DNA of 64,000 bases from an uncultured Treponema sp. (GCA_947166355.1 CAMVDX010000001.1:186001-250000), one strand, 5' to 3'. Positions 52,042 to 60,887 are shown, counted from the first letter of the stretch. Numbers and translations are program-made. The notes: generated by a model not told the origin, from the sequence alone.

Positions 52042-52082
52042 TATATCTAAAGTTTAGACCCCGCGGTCTGGTGGAGGAAATT

Positions 52083-53996
52083 ATGTGTGGCATTGTCGGC
52101 TACGTTGGAAATAAAAATGCGACATCAATTTTGATTCGTGCATTAAAGAAGCTTGAATACCGTGGTTATGATTCTGCAGGAATTGCAGTTTATAACGGAG
52201 ACGAAATTGTTGTTCAAAAAGTAAAGGGAATGCTCAAAAATCTTTCTGAGCGTATTACAGGCGAAGTTATTCCTGAAGGTCTTAAAGGCAAGGAATATTC
52301 TGATTTTGAAAACAATCTTGCAATCAAAACTGATAACTTTATAAAAGGAAGCATGGGAATCGGTCATACCCGCTGGGCAACTCACGGTGAACCGAGTGAT
52401 ACAAACAGCCACCCTCACACAAGTATGGACGGAACTATTTCTATCGTTCATAACGGAATTATCGAAAATTATGCCGAGCTCAAGGCTAAGCTCCAGGCTC
52501 AGGGTGTTGTATTTAAATCTCAGACAGATACAGAGGTTGTCGTTCATCTGTTAGACCAGAAGTATAAGGCAACTGGAGATATTTTTAAGGCTGTAATTGA
52601 AACTCTTCATGTTCTTGAAGGCTCTTATGCTCTCGGCGTAATCTGTAAAAATTATCCGGACCGCATTATTGCTGCCCGCAAGGAAAGTCCTCTTATTGTT
52701 GGTCTTGGCAAGGGCGAGAACTTTATTGCTTCTGATGTTCCTGCTATTCTTGAGCATACCCGCGACGTTTACTATCTTGGTGAACGCGAGCTTGCTGTAT
52801 TGTATAACGACCATGTTGACCTCTTTAATTTTGAAGGTGAGAAAATCATAAAAGAGCCGAGCCATGTTGAATGGGATATGGACGCTGCAACAAAGGGCGG
52901 CTACGAGCACTTTATGATTAAAGAGATTCATGAACAGCCTAAGGGATTGCTGGATACTATGAGACCTCGCATTGTAAAGGATGGTTCTGGTAAGCCTACA
53001 GATGTTTATTTTGAAGAAAACAAGATGGATGAAGCCTGGAAGACTGCTGACCGCGTAGTTATTACGGCCTGCGGTACAGCTTATCATGCCGGCGTAGTTG
53101 CAAAGTATGCTTTTGAAAAAATTGCCCGCATGAAGGTTGATGTTGATGTAGCTTCTGAATTCCGTTATCGGGATCCGATTCTTGATAAGAATGATATTTT
53201 CATGGTGATTTCTCAGTCTGGAGAAACGGCCGATACTCTTAGCGCGCTGCGTCTTGCAAAGGAGCATGGGCTTAAGGTTGTTGCTATTACGAACTGTGTT
53301 GGTTCTACTGTCAGCCGTGAAGCCGATGATGTTATTTACACGCTTGCGGGTCCTGAGATTGCGGTTGCTTCTACCAAGGCTTATACAACTCAGGTTTTAT
53401 GTCTGATGCTGCTTGCAATTAAGGCCGGAAAGCTCCGGGGAACTCTGAGCGATGAAGAGGCGACAAAGCTGCTTTCAGAACTCGAAGGTATTCCTGCAAA
53501 GATTCAGCAGATTCTTGATGGAAAAGAAGTAATTCAGAAGTTTGCCGCACAGCAGTTTAATAAAAACAAGATTTTCTATATTGGCCGCCAGTTTGATTCA
53601 GCAACATCTTTGGAAAGTGCCCTCAAGCTTAAGGAAGTTTCATACATGCATTCTGAAGCGTTTGCAGCAGGTGAGCTTAAACACGGCCCGATTGCTTTGA
53701 TGGATCCTCAGACTCTGGTTGTGGCAATTGCAAGTCAGCCTGATTTGTACGACAAAATCGGTTCAAACATGGTTGAGGTAAGAAGCCGTGGAGCAACCGT
53801 TCTGGTAATTACTCAGAATGAAAAAGCCTTTGAAGGTAAAACCGACGAGGTCTTCAAGATTCCAGAATGCTCAGACACACTGGCTTCTCTTTTGACAGTA
53901 ATCCCAGCTCAGCTCTTTGCCTACTACTGCGCCGTTCAGCGAGGCTTTGACCCTGACAAACCAAGAAATCTTGCGAAGTCAGTTACAGTAGAGTAA
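52083..53996 (+). CDS. glmS: Glutamine--fructose-6-phosphate aminotransferase
   Basis: First step of UDP-GlcNAc synthesis for peptidoglycan. 637 residues. The start is placed so that the nucleophile is Cys2 (MCGIVGYVG), and GGAGGAAA fits this ATG; a start 12 bp earlier would bury the Cys. Glutaminase domain: GHTRWATHGEPSDTNSHPH. Two SIS isomerase domains: CGTAYHAGVVAKYAFE, SQSGETADTLSALRLA, and the C-terminal EALxLKE-like and KSVTVE end. No glmS ribozyme is seen upstream; a small GACCCCGCGGTC hairpin is present. Confidence 0.96.
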   Translation: MCGIVGYVGNKNATSILIRALKKLEYRGYDSAGIAVYNGDEIVVQKVKGMLKNLSERITGEVIPEGLKGKEYSDFENNLAIKTDNFIKGSMGIGHTRWATHGEPSDTNSHPHTSMDGTISIVHNGIIENYAELKAKLQAQGVVFKSQTDTEVVVHLLDQKYKATGDIFKAVIETLHVLEGSYALGVICKNYPDRIIAARKESPLIVGLGKGENFIASDVPAILEHTRDVYYLGERELAVLYNDHVDLFNFEGEKIIKEPSHVEWDMDAATKGGYEHFMIKEIHEQPKGLLDTMRPRIVKDGSGKPTDVYFEENKMDEAWKTADRVVITACGTAYHAGVVAKYAFEKIARMKVDVDVASEFRYRDPILDKNDIFMVISQSGETADTLSALRLAKEHGLKVVAITNCVGSTVSREADDVIYTLAGPEIAVASTKAYTTQVLCLMLLAIKAGKLRGTLSDEEATKLLSELEGIPAKIQQILDGKEVIQKFAAQQFNKNKIFYIGRQFDSATSLESALKLKEVSYMHSEAFAAGELKHGPIALMDPQTLVVAIASQPDLYDKIGSNMVEVRSRGATVLVITQNEKAFEGKTDEVFKIPECSDTLASLLTVIPAQLFAYYCAVQRGFDPDKPRNLAKSVTVE

Positions 53997-54032
53997 AGTT
54001 CTGTCATATTGCAGGACGTTGCCATTTATCTA

Positions 54033-54061
54033 TTGAGTTTTTTACTGATTTCTGATACATT
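54033..54061 (+). promoter_or_regulatory. Promoter of the CAU tRNA
   Basis: TTGAGT (54033-54038) and TACATT (54056-54061) with a 17-bp spacer, 13 bp before the tRNA. Confidence 0.65.
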
Positions 54062-54074
54062 ATTAAAACATTTC

Positions 54075-54147
54075 GGGCCATTAGCTCAGTGGTTAGAGCA
54101 GAGGACTCATAATCCTTTGGTCCAAAGTTCAAGTCTTTGATGGCCCA
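54075..54147 (+). tRNA. tRNA with CAU anticodon (Ile2 or Met)
   Basis: Acceptor GGGCCAT / ATGGCCC, discriminator A, loop CTCATAA with anticodon CAU. The body resembles E. coli ileX (AGCTCAGTGGTTAGAGCAG...TTCAAGTC), so an isoleucine tRNA with lysidine at C34 is likely, but elongator Met cannot be excluded by eye. Its last 21 bases recur at 54997. Confidence 0.9.
54127..54147 (+). other. tRNA-proximal arm of a 21-bp direct repeat (att-like)
   Basis: The 3' end of the CAU tRNA, from GTTCAAGTC to GGCCCA, recurs exactly at 54997-55017, the arrangement left by integration at a tRNA 3' end. The two arms bracket the toxin-antitoxin pair. Confidence 0.75.
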
Positions 54148-54153
54148 TGTTTT

Positions 54154-54186
54154 AAGGATTTACAATTTTTTGTAAATCCTTTTTTA
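54154..54186 (+). terminator. Terminator of the CAU tRNA
   Basis: AAGGATTTACAA / TTGTAAATCCTT perfect stem and T-run. Confidence 0.9.
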
Positions 54187-54272
54187 ATGCCTATCTGTTT
54201 TTATTCTGCAATCAAAAATATGGTGTATTTTTCAACAAATCATGTTATATTATAGATGATGGAGGTAGCAAT

Positions 54273-54497
54273 ATGAGTGATGCACTTGCCGATGTTCAGA
54301 AACAGATTCTCGATTTCTCTATGGAAGAACAACTTTATTTGCTTGCTTACATTGCTAATAATGTGAACAAGAATAACTCTTCAGCAAAGTATCTTTCGAA
54401 TAAAAAGAAATCATATTTTGGTGCACTAAAAAATAAAATCAATTATATTGCACCTGATTTTGATGAGCCTGTTGAAGATTTTGCGGAGTACATGTAA
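54273..54497 (+). CDS. Antitoxin of a PIN-domain toxin (DUF2281/VapB-like)
   Basis: Protein of 74 residues. The N-terminal helical part (DVQKQILDFSMEEQLYLLAY) likely binds DNA or dimerises. The C-terminal end PDFDEPVEDFAEYM matches the toxin-embracing tail of DUF2281-type antitoxins. GGAGGT lies before the ATG. It overlaps the toxin start by one base. The pair lies within the tRNA-bounded island. Confidence 0.8.
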   Translation: MSDALADVQKQILDFSMEEQLYLLAYIANNVNKNNSSAKYLSNKKKSYFGALKNKINYIAPDFDEPVEDFAEYM

Positions 54498-54874
54498 TGA
54501 AATATTTACTTGATACACATGCAATTCTTTGGTATGCACAAGGAAATACTGAATTATCAGAAAATGCACGTTCTATAATGGAATCAGAAGACTGTTTTTA
54601 TAGTATTGCGTCTCTTTGGGAAATTGCTATAAAACAGAAACTCGGTAAACTTAACGGCTCCCTTACCATTCCTGAGCTTGATGAATTATGTAAAGAGGCT
54701 GGATTTATTAAAATACCTACCAGTTCTTCTCATATTGAGAAAACAAAAACTCTAGATTTTATTCATCGAGATCCATTCGATAGGCTTCTTATTGCAATAG
54801 CTCAATCAGAGAGTTTAACGATTATTACAAGGGATACAATCATTCCTCAATATGATGTGAAGACTGTCTGGTAA
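54497..54874 (+). CDS. PIN-domain toxin (VapC-like)
   Basis: Endoribonuclease toxin of 125 residues. The PIN acidic tetrad is seen: Asp6 (LLDTHAILWY), Glu42 (SLWEIAIKQKLGKL), Asp92/Asp95 (HRDPFDRLLIAIA) and Asp113 (ITRDTII). VapC toxins cut tRNA or rRNA. Translation is coupled to the antitoxin. Confidence 0.9.
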   Translation: MKYLLDTHAILWYAQGNTELSENARSIMESEDCFYSIASLWEIAIKQKLGKLNGSLTIPELDELCKEAGFIKIPTSSSHIEKTKTLDFIHRDPFDRLLIAIAQSESLTIITRDTIIPQYDVKTVW

Positions 54875-55115
54875 AAAATGTTAAGCAAAATGTAAAGTGA
54901 TTTAATTTTGCAAATGTTAAGTAAGAAATAAAGCCTTCAAATCACGCTAAATAGTGTTGATAAAGCCGCAAAATCCGTCTAAATTATATAGATTTGGTTC
55001 AAGTCTTTGATGGCCCAATATTTGCGTAACGAAGTGAGCAAAGATATGTAAATCACTTCTTATAGGCCAAACGGTGCGAATGCAACGTATGACCCAATAT
55101 TTGCGTAACTAAAAC
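54875..55115. other. Right end of the tRNA-bounded island, no gene
   Basis: Non-coding. The 21-bp direct repeat arm is at 54997-55017. CCCAATATTTGCGTAAC occurs at 55014-55030, directly overlapping the arm, and again at 55093-55109; these may be arm-type sites or duplicated ends. AT-rich otherwise. No integrase is present. Confidence 0.6.
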
Positions 55116-55150
55116 AAAAAAAATCCAGTCGCATGCGACTGGATTTTTTT
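55116..55150. terminator. Bidirectional terminator
   Basis: AAAAATCCAGTCGC / GCGACTGGATTTTT stem with A-run before and T-run after. It ends transcripts of the toxin side and of the GH43 gene. Confidence 0.85.
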
Positions 55151-55169
55151 TATGCCTTAGGCTTTTTTG

Positions 55170-56144
55170 TTAGCGGTCAAAGCCGTCCATTGTCTGGATT
55201 TTTCCGTCCGGCTTAAAGGTAAGCTCGCGGAACTTTACGTTGCGCTTCTGGTTGATGCCGTTTGAACGTTCGCAGTCGTGGTAGAAAAGATACCACTTTC
55301 CGTTGAACTCAAGAATTGAGTGGTGTGTTGTCCAGCCGAGAACAGGAGTTAAAATACATCCGCCGTATGTGTAAGGGCCGTAAACATTCTTGCTTGTTGC
55401 ATAGCACAAAAGGTGTGAAGTACCAGTTGAGTATGTAAAGTAGTAAGTGTCTCCCTTTTTGAACAGCCATGGATCTTCAAAGTAGCGGCGAACATCATCT
55501 CCACCTGCGAGAGGTTCTCCTTTTTCATCTACAATTACAAGGTCGCGAAGCTCTTCTGCGAGCTCTTTCATATTGTCTTTAAGAAGTGCGATTTTTGGTG
55601 TGCAGGCAGGTTCCTTATCCTTTGGTTCCTTGTTGTCTGCGCTCCATTTGTTATTGCGGTACTGATCCAGCTGACCGCCCCAGAGACCACCCATAGTAAG
55701 ATAGTACTTATTGTCTGTGTCCTGGAAGCAGCATGGGTCAATTGAGTATGTACCCTGAATGTAATCATCTTCTGGAGTGAATGGACCTTCCGGCTTGTCG
55801 CCAACAGCAACACCAACGCGGAACATTCCGTTTTTGTCGCGGGCTGGGAAATAGAAGTAATATTTTCCGTCTTTTTCTGCGCAGTCAGGAGCCCAAAGCT
55901 GCTTGCTTGCCCATTTTACATCCTTAAGGGTAAAAACACAGCCACAGTCGCGAGGGTAAGTTTCTGTGTCTTTCATTTCGTAAACATGATAATCTTTCAT
56001 ATCATACTGGTCGCCGTTATCATTGCTTTCTACGTCAATATCTTCGTCATGTGAAGGATAAATATAAATCTTTCCATTAAAAACATGTGCTGAAGGGTCA
56101 GCTGTGTAAAGATCATTTACGAGAGGCTTTTTTTCGATACTCAT
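55170..56144 (-). CDS. Glycoside hydrolase family 43 enzyme
   Basis: Protein of 324 residues, five-bladed beta-propeller. Likely catalytic residues: base Asp in YTADPSAHVF, pKa-modulating Asp in YSIDPCCFQDTDNKYYLTMGG, acid Glu in RRYFEDPWLFKKG. Relatives cleave arabinose or xylose side chains of plant polysaccharides. No signal peptide, so it acts on imported oligosaccharides. A perfect LacI-type operator lies about 50 bp upstream. Monocistronic. Confidence 0.9.
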   Translation of the reverse strand: MSIEKKPLVNDLYTADPSAHVFNGKIYIYPSHDEDIDVESNDNGDQYDMKDYHVYEMKDTETYPRDCGCVFTLKDVKWASKQLWAPDCAEKDGKYYFYFPARDKNGMFRVGVAVGDKPEGPFTPEDDYIQGTYSIDPCCFQDTDNKYYLTMGGLWGGQLDQYRNNKWSADNKEPKDKEPACTPKIALLKDNMKELAEELRDLVIVDEKGEPLAGGDDVRRYFEDPWLFKKGDTYYFTYSTGTSHLLCYATSKNVYGPYTYGGCILTPVLGWTTHHSILEFNGKWYLFYHDCERSNGINQKRNVKFRELTFKPDGKIQTMDGFDR

Positions 56145-56195
56145 AGTTTGATTCTCCTGTGTATTTTTCGGGTAATCTTTTCCCGGGCGTATATT

Positions 56196-56215
56196 TTAGG
56201 CAACCGGTTGCCTAA
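56196..56215. promoter_or_regulatory. LacI-family-type operator upstream of GH43
   Basis: TTAGGCAACCGGTTGCCTAA, a perfect 20-bp palindrome with the central CG expected for LacI/GalR binding, 52 bp before the GH43 start. Confidence 0.8.
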
Positions 56216-56313
56216 TTTTAATCATTATATTATCTGACAGATGTTTTTTCAATCGGCGGTATTACCTAGGTGTATCAGGGGGCAGATTATCCTGTCAAGC
56301 CGGATAATGACAC

Positions 56314-57249
56314 TTAGTGAAGAGTGCCGGGCGCTTCCAGTTCCGCATTGCGGGCGGCACACCAGGTTCCTTTTTTGAGGGCGGCGGTCAGTCTTTCGGC
56401 AGGGCTTTCGTCCTGATTCTTGTAATTCAGATATTCATAAAGAAAGCCGGCATTAAAGCTGTCGCCGCACGCAGTGGTGTTGAGCGCGGCGACTTTTTCG
56501 GCAGGGCACTCGGAGAATTGTCCGCGAGCCGCTGCGTAGGTGGATTCGGTGCCGCGTGTTATAACTATGATGTTTCCAAGCTCCAGGCTTTTTTCTGTTA
56601 TAGCCTTTTGCAGCGGCTGGTCGGCCATTTCCGGGAAGGTAGAGCGGAATTCTTCTTCATTGATTTTGATGATGTCAGGAATGCTTGCCGCAAGTGTTTT
56701 TTTCATATCGTCCCCGATATAATCTGCCAGAAAGATTTTTCCTGCATCATGAGTCATGCCCGCAATTGTAGCATAAAGGTCATCACTCCAGATTTTCGGG
56801 CGGCTTCCCGCAAGCAGAACGGCGTCAACTTGAGGCAACAGGTCATTTATAAGCTTTAATATTTTGATTTCTGCGGCGGCTACTGCTTTGAGGTCTCCAT
56901 CACTTTCGAGCAGGGGTTCTCCAACAACAAGTTCTGTTGTGGTACCGGCAGTGCGATCCAGAAGAGTCCAGCATTCGCGGGTCTGCCCCGGAATTGTGGC
57001 ATAAACTACATTCAGCTTGTCTCGTTCAGCAGGTTCTGTAAATGCAGCAAGATTCTTTTCACCAAGCGGGCATACGACAGTAGAGCAGCCGCTTTCAAGC
57101 TGTTCGAGTACACGTGCAGAATTAACTGCTTTTCCAGAAGCATCAGTTCGATAATGCTTTGAACGGTTTACTTTTGTAAGTTCAAGCGAATCAAAACTGA
57201 TTGTACGCTGAATTGTAGAGCTTAAACAAATACAAAGTATCTTTTTCAT
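56314..57249 (-). CDS. PfkB-family carbohydrate kinase
   Basis: Ribokinase-fold sugar kinase of 311 residues. N-terminal substrate region: LTKVNRSKHYRTDASGKAVN (1-phosphofructokinase/tagatose-6-P-kinase-like). The catalytic anion-hole motif NTTACGDSFNAGFLYEYL corresponds to GAGD, with the base Asp. Substrate: a sugar or sugar phosphate, not decidable. It is followed at a distance by GH43 on the same strand (170 bp). Confidence 0.83.
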   Translation of the reverse strand: MKKILCICLSSTIQRTISFDSLELTKVNRSKHYRTDASGKAVNSARVLEQLESGCSTVVCPLGEKNLAAFTEPAERDKLNVVYATIPGQTRECWTLLDRTAGTTTELVVGEPLLESDGDLKAVAAAEIKILKLINDLLPQVDAVLLAGSRPKIWSDDLYATIAGMTHDAGKIFLADYIGDDMKKTLAASIPDIIKINEEEFRSTFPEMADQPLQKAITEKSLELGNIIVITRGTESTYAAARGQFSECPAEKVAALNTTACGDSFNAGFLYEYLNYKNQDESPAERLTAALKKGTWCAARNAELEAPGTLH

Positions 57250-57313
57250 AATAACCAGCCTTTTGCATATTCGGGGTATCCCGTATATCTGTAAAATTGT
57301 TTCTATAATAAAT

Positions 57314-57997
57314 CTATAACAAAGATTTTATTTCATAAATTGATTTCATCCGGATTGTCTTGCCAGCTCGTCCGGTAGTATTTGCTGCTCTTGCCGCAAT
57401 CATTGCCTGAGCATCTTGTGCAAGTGGTTTTCCGTTCGAACTGCCGATTAAAACTGCAGTTCCGCCAAGAGCGACCCAGCCGTCTGTGTATTTTTGCATA
57501 TCATCTAAAAAAAGAGTGTTTTCAACAGTTGAGCCCGCTTTTCGCAAAGCCGCCATAAAGGCATCCGGATAAGGCTTACCATTAAAGCCTGCGTCGCGGA
57601 TATCAGTTACGGCTTCAAATAAATCTGCAATTCCAAGTTTTCCAAGAACAGTGTCGGCGTGCTCGTGAGGGGCATTTGTCAGAACAGACATCGGCATATT
57701 AAGCGAAATCAAAAAATCCCGTAGTCCCGGTTGCGGAGGAAGCTCATCAGCTTCATAAGAAGGATGAACATGAGCTAAAAATCCTTCTACATCAGTTAGG
57801 CCTTCTGCCCTGAGCCATTCAAGCGTAGTAGAGTAGTGGATAATCCGTTCAGACCTGAGCTCAATCGCCCGTTCCATATCACAATGAAAAAAATCTGCAA
57901 CACATTCCAGCATACGCCGTGTAATTCCCTTATCCATTGCAGAGCTCGCAGGGTAAAGTGTGTTATCCATATCAAAAAGCAGATGTGCGTACTTCAT
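57314..57997 (-). CDS. HAD hydrolase, pyrimidine 5'-nucleotidase-like
   Basis: Protein of 227 residues. Motif I LLFDMDNTLYPASSAMDKGI near residue 8, motif II MSVLTNAPHEHAD, motif III KPYPDAFMAAL, motif IV LFLDDMQKYTDGWVALG. Resembles the SDT1-type nucleotidases and the protein at 28268. On the same strand as, and about 65 bp before, the PfkB kinase; may share its promoter. Confidence 0.82.
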   Translation of the reverse strand: MKYAHLLFDMDNTLYPASSAMDKGITRRMLECVADFFHCDMERAIELRSERIIHYSTTLEWLRAEGLTDVEGFLAHVHPSYEADELPPQPGLRDFLISLNMPMSVLTNAPHEHADTVLGKLGIADLFEAVTDIRDAGFNGKPYPDAFMAALRKAGSTVENTLFLDDMQKYTDGWVALGGTAVLIGSSNGKPLAQDAQAMIAARAANTTGRAGKTIRMKSIYEIKSLL

Positions 57998-58084
57998 AAC
58001 ATAATTATAACAAAAAATAATGTTCTTTTACATAGAAAATTCTTCTAGCATTTATGCCTTTATCGTTGTAGAATAATTAAGCAC

Positions 58085-60043
58085 ATGAATTCGTTTTTAT
58101 TCAACCATCTTAAGTTCCAGATTGCCTCACTTGTAATCCTTTTGATTCTGGAAATCATTTATTTTTTGCGCCCGAAAATCAAATTACTTTCAAACCGTAT
58201 TTTTACTGTTCTTATGATAAGTGCCTTCGGTTATCTGATGTTTGATTTTGCAACGATTTTTGCCCTTGTATATTATGACAGTGTTCCACTCTGGTTTGTC
58301 CGCTTTACTCATCAGGGCTTTATAATCTGTCTTTATGTTGCTCTTTCAAGTATTTATCTCTATATTGATATGCTCAACCGCAATCAGAGACCTTATAGGA
58401 AAATTGAACTTTCTGTATTGATTGCGTCTTATGTTCTGATTCTTTCTACAGCCCTGTTTGCTCCAATGTATTATTACATTGAAGAGGATGGAATATATTC
58501 TTACGGAATGATGGCCGACTGCGTTTATGCAGTTCTTATCATTTATTCTGGAATGACGGTTTTTCAGACTCTGCGTCACATAAAAAACAAGGAACACCGC
58601 AAACAAAAAATCTGCGTACTTATGACAATGGCCTTATGGATTGGTTTTGGTGGAGTGCAGATTTTAGAACCAAGGATTTTGATTTCGAGCGTCGGAATTT
58701 CCGCAATGATTCTTCTGATGTTTCTGTCGCTTGAAAATCCTTCTGAGTATCTTGATAGCGAAACCCATGCATTTAATTATTACGCACTGAAAATGGTTTT
58801 GCAGGAATGTCTGAGCCGGAAAAAAGATTATGCGATAGTTTGTATGGAGCTTGATGAGGCGACCATTATTGAAAACTATGCAAACAATAATATTATTTCG
58901 GATGTTCTCACAGAAATAAAATCTTTTGTTGAAAGAAATTTTAAAACTTCCTGCTATAGAATGAATCGAATGACACTTACCTTCCTTATAGATAGCAAGA
59001 AGATTTCGAAGCTTGATTTGTATCTTGATATTCTTTCTGAAAGATTTTCGCAGACCTGGGAATTAAAAGACAGGTCGATACGTCTCAACGCTCATGCCAA
59101 TGTTTTGTGTTGTCCGGAGGATTTTCCTTTTGACGGAAATATACAGGAGCTTTTGGATTTTGCCGAGGATTCTGAAACTTACAATCAGACTATAGAATTT
59201 GTAAGGCGGATTGATGAAAAAGCCCGTGAAAAACGAATCCGTCGCCGTCAGATTCTTCATGTTGTTTCAGAGGCAATAAAAAATGACGGGATTGAAATGC
59301 ATTTTCAGCCTATTTATAGCCTTTCAGAAAAACGTTTTACAAATGCAGAAGCACTTGTTCGACTCAAGGATAATGAGACTATAGGTTATATTTCGCCGGA
59401 AGAATTTATTCCTCTTTCTGAAAAGAACGGCATGATTATGCCGCTCAGCAATTTGATTTTTAATCATGTTTTCAACTTTATGTCAGAAAATAATTTGAGG
59501 CGTAAAGGTGTAAATCATATCGAAGTAAATCTTTCAGGCTTGCAGTCTGTTGATGCAAATCTTCCAAAGCTTATGAAGTCTCTCTTAATGAAGCATAATA
59601 TTTCGCCCGACAGCGTAAATCTTGAGATTACAGAATCTATTGCCGTAACTTCAGGTTATATGCTCAAAAAAAATATGGATGAGCTTCGCAAGTTTGGCTG
59701 TTCTTTCTCAATGGACGATTTTGGAACCGGATATTCAAATCTTTCGCGTATTGCGAAGGCTGACTTTGAGATGATTAAGATAGACAAAAGTCTTTTGTGG
59801 CCTTGCTTTAAGGATGATGGTACAAACGGAACTCACAATGCAAAGATTCTTCTGGAAAACATGATTTCAATGCTCATTCAGATTGGACGAAAAATTGTTG
59901 TAGAAGGAATCGAAACAAAAGAGCAGTTTGAGTATCTTGAGTCTCTTGGAATCTCTTATGCACAGGGCTTTTATTTCAGTAAGCCGCTTTCAGAAAAGGA
60001 TTATCTTAAGTTTCTTGATGAGCAGAATTTGAAGAATTCTTAG
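58085..60043 (+). CDS. Membrane EAL-domain c-di-GMP phosphodiesterase
   Basis: Protein of 652 residues. About seven hydrophobic helices over residues 1-215 (7TM sensing module). Then a GGDEF-like domain (about 230-380) without a recognisable GGDEF loop, so probably inactive. The EAL domain runs from about 400: MHFQPIYSLSEKRFTNAEAL, NLEITESIAV, MDDFGTGYSNLSRI, KIDKSLLW, VVEGIETKEQFEYL, QGFYFSKPLS. It should hydrolyse c-di-GMP at the membrane. The last 38 bp overlap the 3' end of the opposite-strand methylase gene. Confidence 0.9.
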   Translation: MNSFLFNHLKFQIASLVILLILEIIYFLRPKIKLLSNRIFTVLMISAFGYLMFDFATIFALVYYDSVPLWFVRFTHQGFIICLYVALSSIYLYIDMLNRNQRPYRKIELSVLIASYVLILSTALFAPMYYYIEEDGIYSYGMMADCVYAVLIIYSGMTVFQTLRHIKNKEHRKQKICVLMTMALWIGFGGVQILEPRILISSVGISAMILLMFLSLENPSEYLDSETHAFNYYALKMVLQECLSRKKDYAIVCMELDEATIIENYANNNIISDVLTEIKSFVERNFKTSCYRMNRMTLTFLIDSKKISKLDLYLDILSERFSQTWELKDRSIRLNAHANVLCCPEDFPFDGNIQELLDFAEDSETYNQTIEFVRRIDEKAREKRIRRRQILHVVSEAIKNDGIEMHFQPIYSLSEKRFTNAEALVRLKDNETIGYISPEEFIPLSEKNGMIMPLSNLIFNHVFNFMSENNLRRKGVNHIEVNLSGLQSVDANLPKLMKSLLMKHNISPDSVNLEITESIAVTSGYMLKKNMDELRKFGCSFSMDDFGTGYSNLSRIAKADFEMIKIDKSLLWPCFKDDGTNGTHNAKILLENMISMLIQIGRKIVVEGIETKEQFEYLESLGISYAQGFYFSKPLSEKDYLKFLDEQNLKNS

Positions 60044-60887
60044 CTGCAAGTCCTGCCATTTTGCTGAATGTCTTTTCCAGATATTGAGCTTCTCCTTCTG
60101 AAAGACTTGCCCGGCTTAATACACTGCGCCAGAAATTTTCCATATCTTCGCGGCCCGGCATTTTAAAGAAACCGATTTTCTGCATATTGTCTGTAATCAG
60201 TTTTACAGTCTGGTCAACACGTTCCAGAGAAAGCGGTGTATAACCGCGGTATGTCTCATGTGATGAAGCAAGCTTTTTTCTGAAAAGATGATAACACATA
60301 ATCTGAACTGCGTGGCTGAGATTGAGAGATCCAAAATTATCTGAAGAAGGAATTGTTACACCAAGATTACATTCATCCAGCTGCTCGTCTGTAAGACCTG
60401 TGCGTTCGTTTCCAAAAATTACAGCAACCTTGCCGCCGGTTCCGGAGCTTGAACTTGAATTCGCGGTGGGTGCCCCTGAATTTGCGAAGCTTGAGCTTGA
60501 ACTCGCAGTGGTTGAGCCTGAACTTTCGGTGGTTGAGCCTGTCGAAACCACCATATTATCCGGTGCTCCAGTAATATCATCCGCCATATCGGCAAACTCT
60601 TCCGGTAAAAGCAGTTTACCTCGTTTCTTGCCGCGACGGCGTGTTGTTCCCGCACAGATTGCGCAGTCTTTTGTTGCATCTGTTATTGAATTGTAAAAGT
60701 TTGCTTTATCAAAAATTCCGCCCGCATGAATAGCCAGTACGTGAATATGTTCAATATCATAATCAGCCTTGTTGCCTACAATGCGAAGTTCGCTTATATC
60801 ATTATTTGCCATAGCCCGGCAAGCCGCCCCAATATTTCGCGACTCGTCGGGATGGTCTAAAACTATTACAATGTTATTAAGATTCAT
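60006..60887 (-). CDS. SpoU/TrmJ-type RNA 2'-O-methyltransferase with low-complexity insert
   Basis: Protein of 293 residues of the SPOUT family. Motif 1 HPDESRNIGAACRAM (residues 12-26), motif 2 VAVIFGNERTGLTDEQL (154-170), motif 3 TIPSSDNFGSLNLSHAVQIM. It methylates a tRNA or rRNA ribose. Between motif 1 and motif 2, residues 109-152 are a Ser/Thr/Gly run whose coding DNA includes the palindrome at 60528-60552, core of the same repeat family as in recG. The insert lies before the knot and seems tolerated. Confidence 0.88.
   Translation of the reverse strand: MNLNNIVIVLDHPDESRNIGAACRAMANNDISELRIVGNKADYDIEHIHVLAIHAGGIFDKANFYNSITDATKDCAICAGTTRRRGKKRGKLLLPEEFADMADDITGAPDNMVVSTGSTTESSGSTTASSSSSFANSGAPTANSSSSSGTGGKVAVIFGNERTGLTDEQLDECNLGVTIPSSDNFGSLNLSHAVQIMCYHLFRKKLASSHETYRGYTPLSLERVDQTVKLITDNMQKIGFFKMPGREDMENFWRSVLSRASLSEGEAQYLEKTFSKMAGLAAKNSSNSAHQET
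60528..60552. repeat. In-frame GGTGGTTGAG...CGAAACCACC palindrome inside the methylase gene
   Basis: 25-bp palindrome GGTGGTT-GAGCCTGTCGA-AACCACC, with further GGTTGAGCCTGAACT and GAGCTTGAACTCGC copies on its left (60481-60527). It is read through in frame, giving the Ser/Thr-rich insert. Confidence 0.8.

Noticed and set aside
52041..52082. glmS ribozyme upstream of glmS
   Set aside because: Only 41 bp separate the genes, with one small hairpin. This is too short for the ribozyme core, and none of its conserved blocks is seen.
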